Shown one piece after another: positions 1 through 9,017 of a stretch of DNA of 35,503 nucleotides. The position numbers were made by a program, and so were the translations under genes. The stretch comes from Microcaldota archaeon (GTDB lineage Archaea; Micrarchaeota; Micrarchaeia; Micrarchaeales; CABMGC01), in assembly GCA_021809925.1 (NCBI GenBank), contig JAJZJV010000005.1, positions 1 through 35,503 of the forward strand, given 5' to 3'. The notes below the pieces were generated by a model. That model did not search any database, had not been told where the DNA came from, and saw only the letters and a list, made by a program, of their open reading frames with translations. The number at the start of each line of letters is the position of its first letter. The stretch's first letter is position 1.

Positions 1-89
1 TACAAGACCACACTTATCGGAAATCTAGAATGTTTCCGCTCCGATAAGGATTGATATATATAAGGAAAAGAAGATTTATAATATTAATG

Positions 90-136
90 CTCGACAATTC
101 CTCCCACCAATAAATCGTGTGGGCTTCCTTGTCGAG
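90..136. other. Strong imperfect inverted repeat / hairpin downstream of the AbiE-like pair
   Basis: CTCGACAA(90-97)-ttcct-CCCAC(103-107)-loop-GTGGG(119-123)-cttcc-TTGTCGAG(129-136): 8 bp + 5 bp stems with a symmetric 5/5 internal loop. Confidence 0.6.
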
Positions 137-208
137 ATTAGGTGAGCGCGTGTATAATAATACTTATCGGATGAGACTGAATGAAAAGCTGCGGTGGCGC
201 TGAGTCCG

Positions 209-841
209 TTAATATGGGCTAGCGAGCTTCCCTGCATCTGCAGATTCCTTGTGTCTTTTTATGAAATTCAGGACAACTGTAGCAGTATGCTTGTCATATC
301 TCTCCAGGTACTTGCGGATTTTTTTCCTGCTTATCTTCGTTAATAGCTCGCTGTAATCCTGAATTGGCAGCTTTACTTTATAGTAAAACAGATCTATAAG
401 CGTCTTTTCTGGGTCGGATACAGGTACCTCCAGTGTCCCGTATTTGATTATGTCAAACCCGAAGAAGTACTTTGCCGGCACATGGTGGACGAAGACTGCT
501 TCCTCCATATCATTAAATATGTGAATCGAAGAGACACGTACCTTACGGATGGTGATAATATCTGGTCTAGAATTCTGTGTCCAGAGCTCTCTTATAGTTA
601 GCGCGGACAGCAATCCATAGTAAAATGGACTATATGCAAAGCCTGCCACCATAATATCTTTTCTGAATGTATAAACTCCTTTTCTGATAGTATACAGCTT
701 CCCGCTACTCTTCATATACGCAATGAGCCTTGTAAGATTTGCCGTTTTCAGCTTTTTGCTTCTGAAATATAATGTAAGGTCCCTGTGTGTGAACGTATGG
801 TAGTCTGAAAAATGATTAATTATGTCCTTTACTATTGTCAC
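209..841 (-). CDS. AbiEi-like antitoxin / winged-helix transcriptional regulator
   Basis: 210 aa; N-terminal wHTH-like segment (LTRLIAYMKSSGKLYTIRKGVYTF) and AbiEi-type core (VSDPEKTLIDLFYYK); GTG start; overlaps the nucleotidyltransferase toxin ORF by 26 nt. Confidence 0.75.
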   Translation of the reverse strand: MTIVKDIINHFSDYHTFTHRDLTLYFRSKKLKTANLTRLIAYMKSSGKLYTIRKGVYTFRKDIMVAGFAYSPFYYGLLSALTIRELWTQNSRPDIITIRKVRVSSIHIFNDMEEAVFVHHVPAKYFFGFDIIKYGTLEVPVSDPEKTLIDLFYYKVKLPIQDYSELLTKISRKKIRKYLERYDKHTATVVLNFIKRHKESADAGKLASPY

Positions 842-1514
842 TCAACCACTTCTTTATCGTATTTATCATTAAGTCAAATGTTGGCGGGAGACCTGCGATT
901 ATCAGATGTCCTAGGCTACCCATGTTAGGCGGCGGAGTTCTCTCTATTTTTCCAATTAATGCCTTTAGCTGTTTGGCTGTCTTTGCATCGGCATTTTTGA
1001 CAAGGGAAGTTAGATAGTAAATATCGTATAAATCCTGCACTTCGGTCTGCTTGAGTTTCTGCGTAGCGTTCAATTTATCTTCGTAGGCAGCCATCTTTTC
1101 ATTTAGCAGTTCTAATGGACTTAGGGATAAGACAACAATTTTGCTGCCATCAATTTTTGTGTAATCGAATTCGGTGCCTTTTTTGTATTTGAAGTTTATG
1201 TCAATCTTCATCTTTGTGTTGGATTCTACCAAAAAGTGCATCGTGTCTGTTGCCTTCTCATATCCCTTTTCTTTGATCAGAAATCCTGAATCTTTCAAGA
1301 ATTCTGAAAATTCCTTGTAGTGCTGTGCCTTTTCTTCTCTTGTCTTAGCATAGAGATAAAAGTCCATGTCTCTAGAAAACCTGTTTCCCCCATGGCATCG
1401 CCATATGGAAGTGCCGCCATGAAACACCAGGCCGTTGTGCCTGCTATACAAGAGTTCTACTAAAACATCCTCTAGTTTTGCCTTCTCCATCTGCGCCTGA
1501 TCTTTTATATTCAT
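816..1514 (-). CDS. AbiEii/AbiGii-family nucleotidyltransferase toxin
   Basis: 232 aa; characteristic VFHGGTSIWRCHGGNRFSRDMDFYLY nucleotidyltransferase motif; LSPLELLNEKMAAYEDKLN segment typical of the family. Confidence 0.85.
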   Translation of the reverse strand: MNIKDQAQMEKAKLEDVLVELLYSRHNGLVFHGGTSIWRCHGGNRFSRDMDFYLYAKTREEKAQHYKEFSEFLKDSGFLIKEKGYEKATDTMHFLVESNTKMKIDINFKYKKGTEFDYTKIDGSKIVVLSLSPLELLNEKMAAYEDKLNATQKLKQTEVQDLYDIYYLTSLVKNADAKTAKQLKALIGKIERTPPPNMGSLGHLIIAGLPPTFDLMINTIKKWLSDNSKGHN

Positions 1515-1531
1515 ATAATCATAACTACATT

Positions 1532-1553
1532 TTATTACAATTTTATGTAATAA
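1532..1553. promoter_or_regulatory. Inverted repeat, candidate operator upstream of the AbiE-like pair
   Basis: TTATTACA(1532-1539)-N6-TGTAATAA(1546-1553), perfect 8/8, 18-39 bp upstream of the minus-strand toxin start at 1514. Confidence 0.45.
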
Positions 1554-1708
1554 TATGCACTTATATATTTATAATACCTTGCTCTAGAATGCAGCGCTTT
1601 GGTATCCTATCCAGTTCGCAACAAGAAATCGCAGAGGTAATCCCTGGCCAGAGCATGAATTGTTATGAAGTATCAAAGCATTAAATATGTTTATCGGTTA
1701 TCTTTATC

Positions 1709-2818
1709 ATGAATTATTCTGATATAGCTAATTACCGTATTTCAGCCCAGCATATAAATGGAAGTTTAGATGGTCCTGCAGAGGTGCTCGAAGCTATGGG
1801 AGCAGTACAGGCCCAAGATTATACCGCATCTGTTTGGGCGATGGGATTGAGATGTAAGGAAGGCACTACCGCAGCTGATATTGAAAAGACCATAAACGAA
1901 AGGAAAATAGCAAGAACATGGCTCATGAGAGGCACGCTTCACTTCGCAGCCTCTAAGGACATACGATGGATGTTGAAGCTTTTTGCGCCGCGCCTTTTAC
2001 ACACCGCAATAATGAGAGATCAGCATCTGGGCCTAAGCAACGAGGTGGTAGAAAAGACAAAAAAGCTATTTTATAATGCATTGAAGAAGGAAAAACAACT
2101 TACGCGAAAGGAAATGTACAAGGTGCTTGAGAAAGCCGGAGTTCCATCAAAGAATAATCTTGGCTACCACATGCTTTATCGTGCAGCATATGATGGATTG
2201 ATATGCTTCGGCCCGTATTCAGGAAAGGAGCAGACCTTCGTGCTTATGGACGACCACATAGGAGGAGAGCATGTATTATCTGCAGAGCAGGCTAATGCCG
2301 AGCTGGCCAAGAAGTATTTCACAAGCCACGGCCCGGCAACGATTAGGGATTATGTATGGTGGTCTGGATTGACAGTTAAGGATGCGAAGGCAGGAATAGA
2401 GAGGGCAGGATCAGCTATTAGCGAAGAGACAGTAGAGGGGAAGGCATATTACATGTCAAGGAGGATCTCGAAGCCAGATAACAGAGAGTCGGTTCATCTG
2501 CTTCCTGCATTTGATGAGTACCTTGTAAGTTATGCTGATAGAGAAGCCATGCTTGGGAATCCTCAGATGCAGCGTGCACTGAATGGAATGCTCAAGACGG
2601 GAAAAGTATCGATAATCCATAGCAATGGTATATTTGTTCCTGTGATAGTTGTTGATGGGGAAGTAGTTGGAACATGGGGTAGGAAGATTGTGAAGGGAAA
2701 GATGGTCATAACACTGAAGCAGTATGTGAAGCTAAGCAAGGATGGAATTAGAGAAGCTAAGGAAGAGGCAGGGAGATACGGAAGTTTTTTCGGACTTGAA
2801 GCCGTTGTAAATTATTGA
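1709..2818 (+). CDS. Winged helix DNA-binding domain protein (HTH_42 / AlkX-like family)
   Basis: 369 aa; family-like segments VQAQDYTASVWAMGLR, ARTWLMRGTLHF, LLPAFDEYLVSYADR. Confidence 0.8.
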   Translation: MNYSDIANYRISAQHINGSLDGPAEVLEAMGAVQAQDYTASVWAMGLRCKEGTTAADIEKTINERKIARTWLMRGTLHFAASKDIRWMLKLFAPRLLHTAIMRDQHLGLSNEVVEKTKKLFYNALKKEKQLTRKEMYKVLEKAGVPSKNNLGYHMLYRAAYDGLICFGPYSGKEQTFVLMDDHIGGEHVLSAEQANAELAKKYFTSHGPATIRDYVWWSGLTVKDAKAGIERAGSAISEETVEGKAYYMSRRISKPDNRESVHLLPAFDEYLVSYADREAMLGNPQMQRALNGMLKTGKVSIIHSNGIFVPVIVVDGEVVGTWGRKIVKGKMVITLKQYVKLSKDGIREAKEEAGRYGSFFGLEAVVNY

Positions 2819-2962
2819 GTTATAATCTTGCTATACCTATGCTTACCAAATTGACCATAAGGGATGTCTGTAATCATGTCTAATCCGCCTTTACTTTTTG
2901 TCCGAGTCCGATTGCCTGGCACTACAGCCACTTACGCTACGATTGATTGGTTGGCGGTAGGC

Positions 2963-3000
2963 CTCGTAAGTTGCGTTGGCAACGAACGAGCTGTCGCAGC
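2963..3000. other. Nested hairpins in an intergenic region (candidate structured RNA or terminator)
   Basis: CTCGT(2963-2967)-aa-GTTGC(2970-2974)-gttg-GCAAC(2979-2983)-ga-ACGAG(2986-2990), followed by GCTG-TCG-CAGC (2990-3000). Confidence 0.4.
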
Positions 3001-3169
3001 TTAGGGTTATGGGCAACATATGAAATCTTTTTTACGAAAAGCTTTATCGAAACATTGGGTGCGAATGCAGCTAGAATTGCACCGTATCGGTATATTTCTA
3101 AATGCACTATAAGCTGTGTGCGAAGACACAGATGTTCGCATTCAATCAAACACCTTTTGCTTGAGTCAA

Positions 3170-3595
3170 TCAGCTTCTATTTAGCATTGTATTTATTTCA
3201 GATCCTTTATCGTACTTTAAGGCAAGCAGGCCAAAAAGTATAAGGTATATCCACGCTATAAGCGAGATTCCCCTTCCATAACTGTACTGCGCAAATGTTA
3301 TATGGCCCACGAGCAGCTGTGTGGTTATGCCAGGAAGCACAATGAATGCAGATACAAGAAAGATAAATATATTCAAGATACTGTACAGAAGCGCAGGCAG
3401 ATACCATACCCTTAACCCAAGCAGATATATGACACCTATTATAGAGTAAAAGGCGACCTCTGTTTCCAGCCAGAATGTAACCTGGCTGTTTGCACCTGGA
3501 CTTGCAAAGAGGTGGCTTGCAACATTAAGCAGAGCAAAGAAAGCTAGCGAGAAACGCAGCCAGTGAACTTTGTTGTATGCCTTTGAGGAATCCAT
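3170..3595 (-). CDS. Small multi-pass membrane protein, unknown function
   Basis: 141 aa with about four hydrophobic segments; no family recognised. Confidence 0.6.
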   Translation of the reverse strand: MDSSKAYNKVHWLRFSLAFFALLNVASHLFASPGANSQVTFWLETEVAFYSIIGVIYLLGLRVWYLPALLYSILNIFIFLVSAFIVLPGITTQLLVGHITFAQYSYGRGISLIAWIYLILFGLLALKYDKGSEINTMLNRS

Positions 3596-3700
3596 TTAAC
3601 TCACAACGCCAAATAAATCTAAACTGATTAGTATATAAGCATTGCTCTGAAGGATCTCTGGGTAGAACGTTGACAAATTATGGATGTTATTTCGAAATGA

Positions 3701-3841
3701 GTTCTTCTCTTTTCCTCAGTCCCACATGTTGCCATTGGAACGGGTTTCGGAACCATTGCTGGGTTCGAGGTCGCGAGCACCCTTGCATTGCCTCTTTGGA
3801 GTATCGGTACCTTCCTTGCATACCTCTCTGTCTGTATGTAA
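3701..3841 (+). pseudogene. Possible remnant of a membrane protein gene
   Basis: Open frame without a start codon encodes VLLFSSVPHVAIGTGFGTIAGFEVASTLALPLWSIGTFLAYLSVCM, membrane-protein-like. Confidence 0.3.
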
Positions 3842-4064
3842 TCAGGATGTATCCTTGTTCGATGCCTTTTGGATAGGTGTGGAAACATTCCAAACTATAG
3901 ATTTCATGCCATAGTGAAGAACAGAGTAAAGATCACGACGTTAACCCGATAATTCCTGATACTCAGAAAATTTTTCAAAATGAAAAAGTTTTAATATGTA
4001 ATTGTTATTAAATTAAAAATAGTTAGAGTTTCTATAATATCTTGATAGGGGTTGTAGAAAAGAA

Positions 4065-5381
4065 ATGATCATAATGAAATTTGGAGGGAGTTCCGTAGGG
4101 GATTCCTCTCGAATAGCCAAAGTAGCGCAGATAGTTAAGTCTCGTTATTTAGATAGCCCTGTGGTCGTTCTCTCGGCTCTCCATGGGGTTACTGACAACC
4201 TTATAAACACAGCTAAGTCCTCAGAAGAGAGTGGATCAAGAGTTTTAAGGGCTGAAGAGATAATAAAAAGACACCATACAGTGCTTGGCGAACTTGGCTT
4301 AAGCAATGAATTGATAGCTGAAGAAGTAAGCCAGCTTAGAAAAGAGATGCAGGAGCTGGATTCTGGAAAGCAGCTAACGCTGCAGGTTCTTGATAAAATA
4401 ATGTCTTTTGGAGAAAGAATGTCAGTTAGGATAATGGCCGGATGCCTCTCATCCATTGGCATGGAAGCCAAAGCATGCGATTCTTTTGATATAGGCCTTA
4501 TTACAGATTCTAATTTTGGATATGCAGATATCCTGCCTGAATCTTACAATAACATAAGGGAAAGCATCGCAAATATAAATGGAATCCCAGTCGTGACAGG
4601 ATTCATTGGAAAGAATAAGGAAGGGGAGATAACAACAATGGGAAGGGGAGGAAGCGATTATACCACATCCATATTGGGCGCGGCGCTTGGAGCTAAAGAG
4701 ATCCAGATATGGACAAACACAGACGGAGTAATGACTGCGGATCCGAAGGTTGTCAGCACTGCTAAGAATATAAGAAGATTGTCATATGCTGAAGAATTCG
4801 AGCTGGAAGCGCTTGGCGCAAATACGCTTAATCCAAGAGGGATAAAGCCTGCAATGGATAAGAATATACCGGTCAGGATACTTAATACATTCAATCCGGA
4901 GCATAAGGGAACGCTAATAAGCAACTGCTCAAGGCTCAAGAGCCGGGTTGCTTCAATAACTTATAAAAATGATATTAATGTTCTGAGCATCTCGGCTCAA
5001 AAGACCGCTAGTGAAGGGGAGTTCATAGAGAGAGTGCTTGGACTCTTTGCAAAGAATAACATACCTGTCAATATACTCTCTATAGAGAATGGCAATCTGG
5101 CGTTAACAGTAGATGAAAAATACGATGTAAGCGCAATAGTCAAGGAGCTTGGAAAGAGCGCAAAGGTGACTATGAAGCGCAATATGGCGCAGGTCTCGCT
5201 TGTTGGAAATAAACTAGGCATGATGCCAGGAATATCAGAAACATTGTCAGAATCCCTGAACAGGATTAGAGTCGAGATGATTCCACAGCCTACTTCTGAG
5301 ATAAACAGGAGCGTCATGGTAAAAGAAGCGCATATGGTAAAAGCAGTGCGCATGCTTCACAATACTTTCTTCGGTAAATGA
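4065..5381 (+). CDS. lysC: Aspartate kinase
   Basis: 438 aa; [15 protein letters not shown]-terminus, [36 protein letters not shown]-terminal ACT-like region. Confidence 0.95.
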   Translation: MIIMKFGGSSVGDSSRIAKVAQIVKSRYLDSPVVVLSALHGVTDNLINTAKSSEESGSRVLRAEEIIKRHHTVLGELGLSNELIAEEVSQLRKEMQELDSGKQLTLQVLDKIMSFGERMSVRIMAGCLSSIGMEAKACDSFDIGLITDSNFGYADILPESYNNIRESIANINGIPVVTGFIGKNKEGEITTMGRGGSDYTTSILGAALGAKEIQIWTNTDGVMTADPKVVSTAKNIRRLSYAEEFELEALGANTLNPRGIKPAMDKNIPVRILNTFNPEHKGTLISNCSRLKSRVASITYKNDINVLSISAQKTASEGEFIERVLGLFAKNNIPVNILSIENGNLALTVDEKYDVSAIVKELGKSAKVTMKRNMAQVSLVGNKLGMMPGISETLSESLNRIRVEMIPQPTSEINRSVMVKEAHMVKAVRMLHNTFFGK

Positions 5382-5382
5382 G

Positions 5383-6438
5383 ATGGAAAAAATAAGCGTT
5401 GGAGTCCTTGGCGCTACTGGAGTAGTTGGGCAGATGTTTGTTAAGCTGCTTGAGAACCACCCATGGTTCGAGCTCACAGAGCTTGCTGCTTCAGAGAGAT
5501 CTTCAGGAAAGGATTATGAAGAGGCGTTGGAAGGAAGAGGGATAGTCAGCGATCAGATCCCAGAATACGCAAGAAACCTTAAAGTAAAGAGTTGCGAGCC
5601 TAATCTGGACTGTGAACTTGTCTTTTCTGCTCTTGACTCAAATATAGCATTGAAGACAGAGGAAGAATTCGCAAAGGCAGGATATGCTGTCTCGAGCAAG
5701 GCAAGCAGCCACAGGATGGATAAGGATGTGCCGCTCATAATTCCGGAAGTGAATCCTGAACATCTTGGATTAATAGATGTGCAGAGAAGGAAAAGAGGGT
5801 GGAAAGGATTCATAGTAACAGACCCCAACTGTTCAACAATACATATGGTGCTTGCACTTAAGCCATTGTACGATTCTTTCGGAATAGATAAAGTAATGGT
5901 CACGACGATGCAATCTGTCAGCGGGGCGGGATACGCAGGAGTTTCATCATTAGAGATAATAGATAATGTTATTCCCTATATCAAGAATGAGGAAGATAAA
6001 CTTGAGAATGAACCTCTAAAGATCTTTGGCACACTCTCCGATTCTGAGATAAATCATGCAAAGATGGATATAAGCGCACAATGCAACAGAGTTGGAGTAA
6101 AGTACGGACATACCGAGTCTCTCAGCATTAAGCTCTCGGAGAGAGCTGAAGAAAAGGATATCATAGATTCATTCAACAAGTTCAATCCGCTTAAAGACCT
6201 TGGGCTTCCATCTGCACCAAAGAGGCCGGTAATATATGACAGGAGAGAGGATAGGCCGCAGCCTAGGCTGGATCTCTCTCCTGAGAATGGGATGGCATCT
6301 GTTGTTGGAAGGCTTAGGAAATGCAACATACTTGATTACAAGTTCGTTGTTCTGGGCCATAACATCATAAGAGGAGCTGCGGGCGCCGCAATACTGGATG
6401 CAGAACTGCTTAAGATCAAGGGTTACGTTGGCCAATAG
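5383..6438 (+). CDS. asd: Aspartate-semialdehyde dehydrogenase
   Basis: 351 aa; [18 protein letters not shown] Rossmann motif, [19 protein letters not shown] active-site Cys motif, starts 1 nt after the lysC stop. Confidence 0.95.
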   Translation: MEKISVGVLGATGVVGQMFVKLLENHPWFELTELAASERSSGKDYEEALEGRGIVSDQIPEYARNLKVKSCEPNLDCELVFSALDSNIALKTEEEFAKAGYAVSSKASSHRMDKDVPLIIPEVNPEHLGLIDVQRRKRGWKGFIVTDPNCSTIHMVLALKPLYDSFGIDKVMVTTMQSVSGAGYAGVSSLEIIDNVIPYIKNEEDKLENEPLKIFGTLSDSEINHAKMDISAQCNRVGVKYGHTESLSIKLSERAEEKDIIDSFNKFNPLKDLGLPSAPKRPVIYDRREDRPQPRLDLSPENGMASVVGRLRKCNILDYKFVVLGHNIIRGAAGAAILDAELLKIKGYVGQ

Positions 6439-6448
6439 AGGTAACAAA

Positions 6449-7678
6449 ATGGGAAAAGTTCTAATCATAGGAGCAGGAGGAATTGGTAGAGTAGTAGCAC
6501 ATAAATGCGCAGAAGCAAGAGATGTCTTTGATGAGATAATGCTTGTGAGCCGCAACGTAGCCAGGTGTGAAGAAGTTAGGGCAGATATTAAGAGGAGAAC
6601 GGGAAAAGAGATTGAAGTTGCTGGAGTCGACGCAGAGAACGTGCCGGAGCTTGCAAAGCTAATAAAAGAGTTCAGGCCAGACATAGTTGTCAACGTTGCT
6701 CTTCCTTATCAGGATCTTAGCATTATGGATGCATGCCTTGAAGCAAAAGCAAATTATCTTGATACTGCAAACTATGAGCCAAAGGATGTTGCACATTTTG
6801 AGTATAGCTGGCAATGGGCATACAAAGACAAATTTAAGGAAGCAGGGCTAATCGCGGTGCTTGGGTGTGGATTCGATCCTGGTGTTTCAGGGGTCTTCTG
6901 TGCGTATGCACAGAAACACCTCTTTGATGAGATTAATTATATAGATATACTTGATTGCAATGCTGGCAACAACGGCCATCCGTTTGCAACAAACTTCAAC
7001 CCTGAAATAAATATAAGAGAGGTAACACAGAAGGTGAAGTATTGGGAGAATGGAAAGTGGCTGGAGACTCCTCCAATACTCGACCCAAAGAGCATTCATT
7101 TTTCTTTTGATTATCCTGTTGCAGGGCCTAAGGAGAGCTATCTTCTATACCATGAAGAGCTCGAGTCCCTTGTGAAGAATATAAAAGGACTTAAAAGAAT
7201 AAGATTCTGGATGACCTTCTCTGACAATTATCTTACGCATCTGAGAGTGTTGCAGAATGTTGGTATGACAAGGATAGATGAGGTAGACTTCGAAGGAAAG
7301 AAAATAGTTCCTGTGCAGTTCCTCAAAGCATTGTTGCCAGACCCTGCGAAGCTTGGAGTTAATTATACTGGAAAGACAGTGATAGGAGATGTCTTCAGGG
7401 GAAAGAAAAATGGAAAGGAAAGATCCGTTTACATTTACAATATATGCGACCATGCTGAAGCTTACAAGGAAACTGGAGGGCAGGCAATCTCATATACTAC
7501 TGGAGTTCCTGCGATGATAGGGGCTATGATGGTAATAAAAGGGTTATGGAAGGGAAAAGGAGTCTTCAATGTGGAAGAGCTTGATCCAGACCCATTCATG
7601 GAAGAGCTGAATAGGCGCGGGCTTCCTTGGGAGCAGGTGGAGTTTAAAGGGGAGCTTTACGGAGAGTTGATTCATTGA
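6449..7678 (+). CDS. Carboxynorspermidine/carboxyspermidine dehydrogenase (saccharopine dehydrogenase family)
   Basis: ATG at 6449 is preferred over the ORF-track start 6398 (GAGGTAAC RBS just upstream); MGKVLIIGAGGIGRVVAHKCAE; LDTANYEP, AVLGCGFDPGVSGVFCAYAQKHLFDEI; adjacent to nspC. Confidence 0.88.
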   Translation: MGKVLIIGAGGIGRVVAHKCAEARDVFDEIMLVSRNVARCEEVRADIKRRTGKEIEVAGVDAENVPELAKLIKEFRPDIVVNVALPYQDLSIMDACLEAKANYLDTANYEPKDVAHFEYSWQWAYKDKFKEAGLIAVLGCGFDPGVSGVFCAYAQKHLFDEINYIDILDCNAGNNGHPFATNFNPEINIREVTQKVKYWENGKWLETPPILDPKSIHFSFDYPVAGPKESYLLYHEELESLVKNIKGLKRIRFWMTFSDNYLTHLRVLQNVGMTRIDEVDFEGKKIVPVQFLKALLPDPAKLGVNYTGKTVIGDVFRGKKNGKERSVYIYNICDHAEAYKETGGQAISYTTGVPAMIGAMMVIKGLWKGKGVFNVEELDPDPFMEELNRRGLPWEQVEFKGELYGELIH

Positions 7679-8913
7679 GCGAAAAATACAAAAGATCACA
7701 TTATTTAAATGATGCAGCAAGAGCTGCAGCAAGAAAGGCGGCTGTGAAAGACTTTCCGGCATCAGTAATAAATGCAATTAGCAGCACACCAACATTTCTT
7801 GTAAGCGAGGATGCCCTCAGGAGAAATCTTGAGATTCTAAGCTCTGTCAGGAAGAGGAGCGAAGCTAAGGTACTCTTGGCACTAAAGGCATTCGCTCTCT
7901 ACCAGACCTTTCCGATAATCAGAGATTATCTGGATGGTATTTGCGCGAGCGGCCCGATGGAAGCAAGGCTTGGCAAGGAATTTTTCGGTAAGGAAGTGCA
8001 TACTTTCGGTCCTGCTTATTCTGCTGAGGATATTGACAGACTAATCAAATACTCAGATGTCATAATATTCAACTCGATAAGACAATGGAAGAAGTATAGG
8101 GAGGGGATTGCAAGGAGCGGTAGAAAGATAGAAATTGGGCTGAGAGTGAATCCAAAATATTCTGAGATCGAGACGGAATTATATAATCCGGCATCACCAG
8201 AAGCAGGCTTGGGGGTTCTGCCAGAGGAGCTTGAAGGAGAAGACTTGCAAGGATTGGATGGGTTGCACTTCCATGTATTGTGCGAGAACAATGCGGATGC
8301 GCTTGCGCACGTATTGGATCATTTCGAGAGATTATATGGAAAATACATCAAGAAGATGAAGTGGGTCAACTTTGGCGGCGGACATCACATAACAAGAGTT
8401 GATTATGATATAGAGGGGCTTGTAAAAATAATAAAAGGCTTTAGAGAAAGATATGGAGTGCAGGTTCACCTCGAGCCTGGCGAGGGCGTGGTGCTCAACG
8501 CAGGGGTCCTGATCTCCTCAGTACTCGATATTGTTCACGAGAATAATTCTGACCCTTCAGTAATGCCAGTAGCTATCCTTGATACCTCTGCAGAGGCGCA
8601 TGTGCCTGATGCGCTTGCTATGCCATATAAACCAGATATAATTGACGCTGGAGAGCCTGGAGAAAAGAGATATAATTATAGGCTACGGGGATTGACCTGC
8701 CTTGCAGGGGATATAATAGGAGAGTACTCGTTCGATGAGCCATTGAAGGAGGGGAGCAGGGTTGTATTCCTTGACATGGCACAGTATACAATGGTCAAGA
8801 CTACAACCTTCAATGGAGTGAGGCTGCCATCAATTGCCATCTACAGCTCAAAAACAAAGAAAGTAGATCTTGTAAAGAGCTTTGGATACGAAGATTACAA
8901 AGAAAGATTGTAA
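7675..8913 (+). CDS. nspC: Carboxynorspermidine/carboxyspermidine decarboxylase
   Basis: 412 aa PLP-dependent fold type III; LLALKAFALYQTFPIIRDYLDGICASGPMEARLG, LHFHVLCENNADAL, WVNFGGGHHITR, LEPGEGVVLNAG; TTG start overlaps the upstream TGA. Confidence 0.93.
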   Translation: MSEKYKRSHYLNDAARAAARKAAVKDFPASVINAISSTPTFLVSEDALRRNLEILSSVRKRSEAKVLLALKAFALYQTFPIIRDYLDGICASGPMEARLGKEFFGKEVHTFGPAYSAEDIDRLIKYSDVIIFNSIRQWKKYREGIARSGRKIEIGLRVNPKYSEIETELYNPASPEAGLGVLPEELEGEDLQGLDGLHFHVLCENNADALAHVLDHFERLYGKYIKKMKWVNFGGGHHITRVDYDIEGLVKIIKGFRERYGVQVHLEPGEGVVLNAGVLISSVLDIVHENNSDPSVMPVAILDTSAEAHVPDALAMPYKPDIIDAGEPGEKRYNYRLRGLTCLAGDIIGEYSFDEPLKEGSRVVFLDMAQYTMVKTTTFNGVRLPSIAIYSSKTKKVDLVKSFGYEDYKERL

Positions 8914-9017
8914 TCCCATATTCCAGATGGAATAACTATTTGTATCTTAGGGAGTAGAAGGTAAAAAATTGATAATTAACTTAATAGTGCTAATTATAGT
9001 AGATATTAAATGGTTGG

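Noticed and set aside
2937-3243. Overlapping antisense ORFs 2937-3149 (-) and 2947-3243 (+)
   Set aside because: Short, odd composition, mutually overlapping in a hairpin-rich noncoding region; no recognisable family.
3628-3914. Four overlapping short ORFs on both strands
   Set aside because: Mutually exclusive frames with unusual composition; the region is better explained as noncoding or decayed DNA.
4145-5477. Minus-strand ORFs opposite lysC/asd (4145-4471, 4658-4939, 4997-5353, 5247-5477)
   Set aside because: Shadow ORFs of strongly coding plus-strand genes with Ser/Leu-rich low-information sequence.
6169-6693. 174-aa minus-strand ORF
   Set aside because: Antisense to the asd/CANSDH junction; no homology-like motifs.
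4065-8913. Lysine biosynthesis (DAP or AAA pathway) operon
   Set aside because: The saccharopine-dehydrogenase-family and decarboxylase proteins look like carboxynorspermidine enzymes, and no dapA/dapB/dapF or AAA-pathway genes are adjacent.
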